From Paenibacillus sedimenti (GTDB taxonomy: Bacteria > Bacillota > Bacilli > Paenibacillales > NBRC-103111): a stretch of 64,000 bases of DNA. This document shows positions 62,580-64,000 of the stretch, piece by piece (the stretch's first letter is position 1; the number at the start of each line of letters is the position of its first letter). The stretch is from positions 496,001 to 560,000 of the forward strand of contig NZ_JACVVD010000003.1 in the NCBI RefSeq assembly GCF_014534655.1, written 5' to 3'. The notes under the pieces were generated by a model. The model did not search any database. It saw only the letters and a program-made list of their open reading frames with translations, and was not told the origin of the DNA. The translations under genes were made by a program, and so were the position numbers.

Positions 62580-62608
62580 ATTTGTATGCCTGCTAGAAAG
62601 AAATATGA
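62580..62608 (-). promoter_or_regulatory. Sigma-E promoter of the spoIIIA operon
   Basis: Minus strand: TCATATT (62602-62608), a perfect sigma-E -35 box, a 13-bp spacer and CATACAAA (62581-62588), 7 of 8 in the -10 box. It lies about 40 bp before the spoIIIAA start, which fits the known mother-cell control of this operon. Confidence 0.8.
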
Positions 62609-62612
62609 CAGA

Positions 62613-62879
62613 TTACTTTTTTAAAATACCGATAAATAAACAGCTTACGCCCGCAAGCACCCAGAGCATTTTGCCAAATGATAGTTTCTCCGCAATGCCT
62701 ACTAGACCGATAGTCGTCGTTGCTAGAAGTACTAGAGGACCTACTAGAGCCAGTCCTGAATTGACCAGCAGCGCCTTCTCGATGTTCGCCAGCCTCAACA
62801 TAATAATCGCCGCGATAATCTCGATGCTCCCCGACATCAGCCTGAGCGACGCCATGCTCAACACAATTTTGTTGATCAT
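62613..62879 (-). CDS. yqhV: YqhV family membrane protein (DUF2619)
   Basis: An 88-aa protein with three helices: SGSIEIIAAIIMLRLANIEKA, LVNSGLALVGPLVLLATTTIGLVG and LWVLAGVSCLFIGILKK. Start follows AAGGAGGGTAGAAAAAA. Position before spoIIIAA equals Bacillus yqhV, whose function is unknown. Confidence 0.9.
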   Translation of the reverse strand: MINKIVLSMASLRLMSGSIEIIAAIIMLRLANIEKALLVNSGLALVGPLVLLATTTIGLVGIAEKLSFGKMLWVLAGVSCLFIGILKK

Positions 62880-62941
62880 TTTTTTCTACCCTCCTTAAAA
62901 AGTTGGAGCTCTTTTGAACTCTGCCAACGTTGCACCGCGGA

Positions 62942-63057
62942 GCGATTTGAAATTTTACCGGAGGCGTACTTTTGTAGAGCTGTTCCAACCAACCGAAGGC
63001 CCATTAATGTAAGGAACAGTTTTACAACGGGAGCCGGAGGTAAATTTCAAATCGTGG
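62942..63057. repeat. Long imperfect inverted repeat upstream of yqhV
   Basis: CGATTTGAAATTTTACC (62943-) pairs with GGTAAATTTCAAATCG (63039-); further in, CTGTTCC pairs with GGAACAG and TTGTA with TACAA. The arms span about 45 bp with mismatches around a 25-bp centre. It could be a decayed mobile element or a structured leader. Apart from this and tiny frames, nothing else was recognised in the 343-bp gap 62880-63222. Confidence 0.6.
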
Positions 63058-63222
63058 AGCTCTCGGATGTAACTGTTTGCGAAAGCTCAACGGCACCTCA
63101 TCCTTTTTACCCTACCTTATGCGAGCTCGTCTCATTTTAGGCATGATGGGCACCTCCCTACTTCAAAATGCATATGATGAACACAGAATTGAACCTTAGA
63201 GGGATAGTGAGGAGATTTACCG

Positions 63223-64000
63223 ATGGAAGTGACCTCTCATCTAAAATGGAATCCGGTTCTGGCCGATCCCACGGGGCGCAGGCAGGCCAAACCAAGAACA
63301 CTCGGCAAAACCATGGTAATCGATAAAGGTTTAGGATTGAACGCCTTTGAAGATTTATTAAGCACTTCAGAGGACCACTTGGATATGATCAAGATCGGTT
63401 TCGGCACCTCTCCGCTTTATCCGCAGCGATTGCTTAAGGCCAAAATCGATATGGCCAAAGCGAGCGGAATTTGCATTTACCCCGGCGGTACGTTTTTGGA
63501 GGTTGCGATCGCGCAAGACGCGGTATCATCATTTTTTGATATGGTCCTTGCGCTTGGCTTTAACGGACTTGAAGTATCAGATGGAACAATTGAAGTGAAA
63601 CGGAAGTTGAGAAATGAGCTCATTTTGAGAGGTGTAAACGAAGGCTTGCAGGTCATTACCGAATATGGCAAAAAGGGGTGGGGTTCGTCCATCGAGCTCG
63701 ATGAGCTCATCGAGACGGTGACCATCGATGCTGAATTCGGAGCAGATTTGATCACGATTGAGGCCCGGGAATCCGGGATGGGCGTTGGCATATTTGACAC
63801 GCAGGGGAATTGTAAGGACGAAGAGCTGCACAAAGTGCTTTCCGCCATACCTGGGCAGCATTTGCTCCTGTGGGAAGCACCACTTAAAAACCAACAGGTA
63901 CATTTGATGCAAATGCTTGGCCCGGACATCCATTTGGGAAATATATCGACGCACGATATTATTTCCTTGGAAGCATTACGTAGAGGACTTCGCTCCGATA
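63223..64000 (+). CDS. Phosphosulfolactate synthase family protein (partial, runs off the window)
   Basis: Joins sulfite to phosphoenolpyruvate to make phosphosulfolactate; in Bacillus this feeds the sulfolactate stored in spores (YitD). The visible 259 codons include KPRTLGKTMVIDKGLGLNAFEDLL, MIKIGFGTSPLYPQ, CIYPGGTFLEVAIAQ, GFNGLEVSDGTIEV and LITIEARESGMGVGIFD, the ComA family pattern. The ATG at 63223 follows GTGAGGAGATTTACCG. It is divergent from yqhV/spoIIIA, a fitting place for a spore-related enzyme. The 3' end lies beyond 64000. Confidence 0.88.
   Translation, partial: MEVTSHLKWNPVLADPTGRRQAKPRTLGKTMVIDKGLGLNAFEDLLSTSEDHLDMIKIGFGTSPLYPQRLLKAKIDMAKASGICIYPGGTFLEVAIAQDAVSSFFDMVLALGFNGLEVSDGTIEVKRKLRNELILRGVNEGLQVITEYGKKGWGSSIELDELIETVTIDAEFGADLITIEARESGMGVGIFDTQGNCKDEELHKVLSAIPGQHLLLWEAPLKNQQVHLMQMLGPDIHLGNISTHDIISLEALRRGLRSD

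Noticed and set aside
63477..63954. Minus-strand frames opposite the phosphosulfolactate synthase gene
   Set aside because: Low-complexity Ser/Pro-rich translation; the plus-strand frame is a clear family member.
1..64000. tRNA, rRNA or CRISPR arrays
   Set aside because: No cloverleaf-like sequence, rRNA segment or regularly spaced repeat-spacer array was seen; the only regular array is the 39-bp triple repeat, which has no spacers.

Overview
The window looks like a Paenibacillus-type chromosome (Bacillota, spore-forming, mid GC). Gene order over most of it follows the Bacillus subtilis segment from spoIIA/dacF through drm, xerD, fur, spoIIM, nudF/mciZ, bkd, spo0A, spoIVB, recN, argR, tlyA, dxs, ispA, xseBA, folD, nusB, yqhY and accCB to the spoIIIA operon and yqhV. 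Nearly all long genes lie on the minus strand. No rRNA, tRNA or CRISPR array was seen.

Layout. 0-8.5 kb: start of spoIIAA, dacF, a nucleoside-salvage set (pdp, two purine nucleoside phosphorylases, drm), xerD and yqzK. 8.5-10.2 kb: ald, flanked by two copies, in opposite orientation, of a MITE-like element. 10.3-15.2 kb: fur, spoIIM, endonuclease Q, nudF, mciZ, an M20 peptidase and a tiny Prli42 gene. 15.2-20.7 kb: branched-chain 2-oxoacid dehydrogenase genes (bkdB, bkdAB, bkdAA, lpdV) and yqzF. 21-24.7 kb: a glycosyltransferase, steA and small genes of unknown function. 24.7-35.6 kb: a ten-gene anaerobic cobalamin (corrin ring) operon, transcribed leftward behind a cobalamin riboswitch and terminator. 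35.6-41.1 kb: a looser, AT-richer accessory block with an MBL-fold hydrolase, an orphan ATP-dependent DNA ligase, an SASP and exported proteins of unknown function. 41.1-62.9 kb: the conserved spo0A to spoIIIA/yqhV block. 63.2 kb to the end: a plus-strand phosphosulfolactate synthase that runs off the window.

How it works together: Spo0A starts sporulation; SpoIIAA belongs to the sigma-F switch; SpoIIM, MciZ, SpoIIIAA-AH and SpoIVB act during and after engulfment; the SASP and sulfolactate enzyme serve spore contents. Candidate sporulation promoters match these roles: sigma-H with 0A boxes at spo0A, sigma-E at spoIIIAA, sigma-G at the SASP gene.

The most unusual signal is a dispersed family of about 40-bp hairpins that carry or abut the Shine-Dalgarno sequence of the gene behind them. 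There are copies at eight loci, always in the direction of the downstream gene, on both strands, with compensatory stem changes and one triple tandem array. A second repeat family has GTTTAAAAAGTC-type termini: two copies flank ald and a lone terminus lies between dxs and tlyA. Gene names come from motifs, length and synteny read by eye; no database search was possible.
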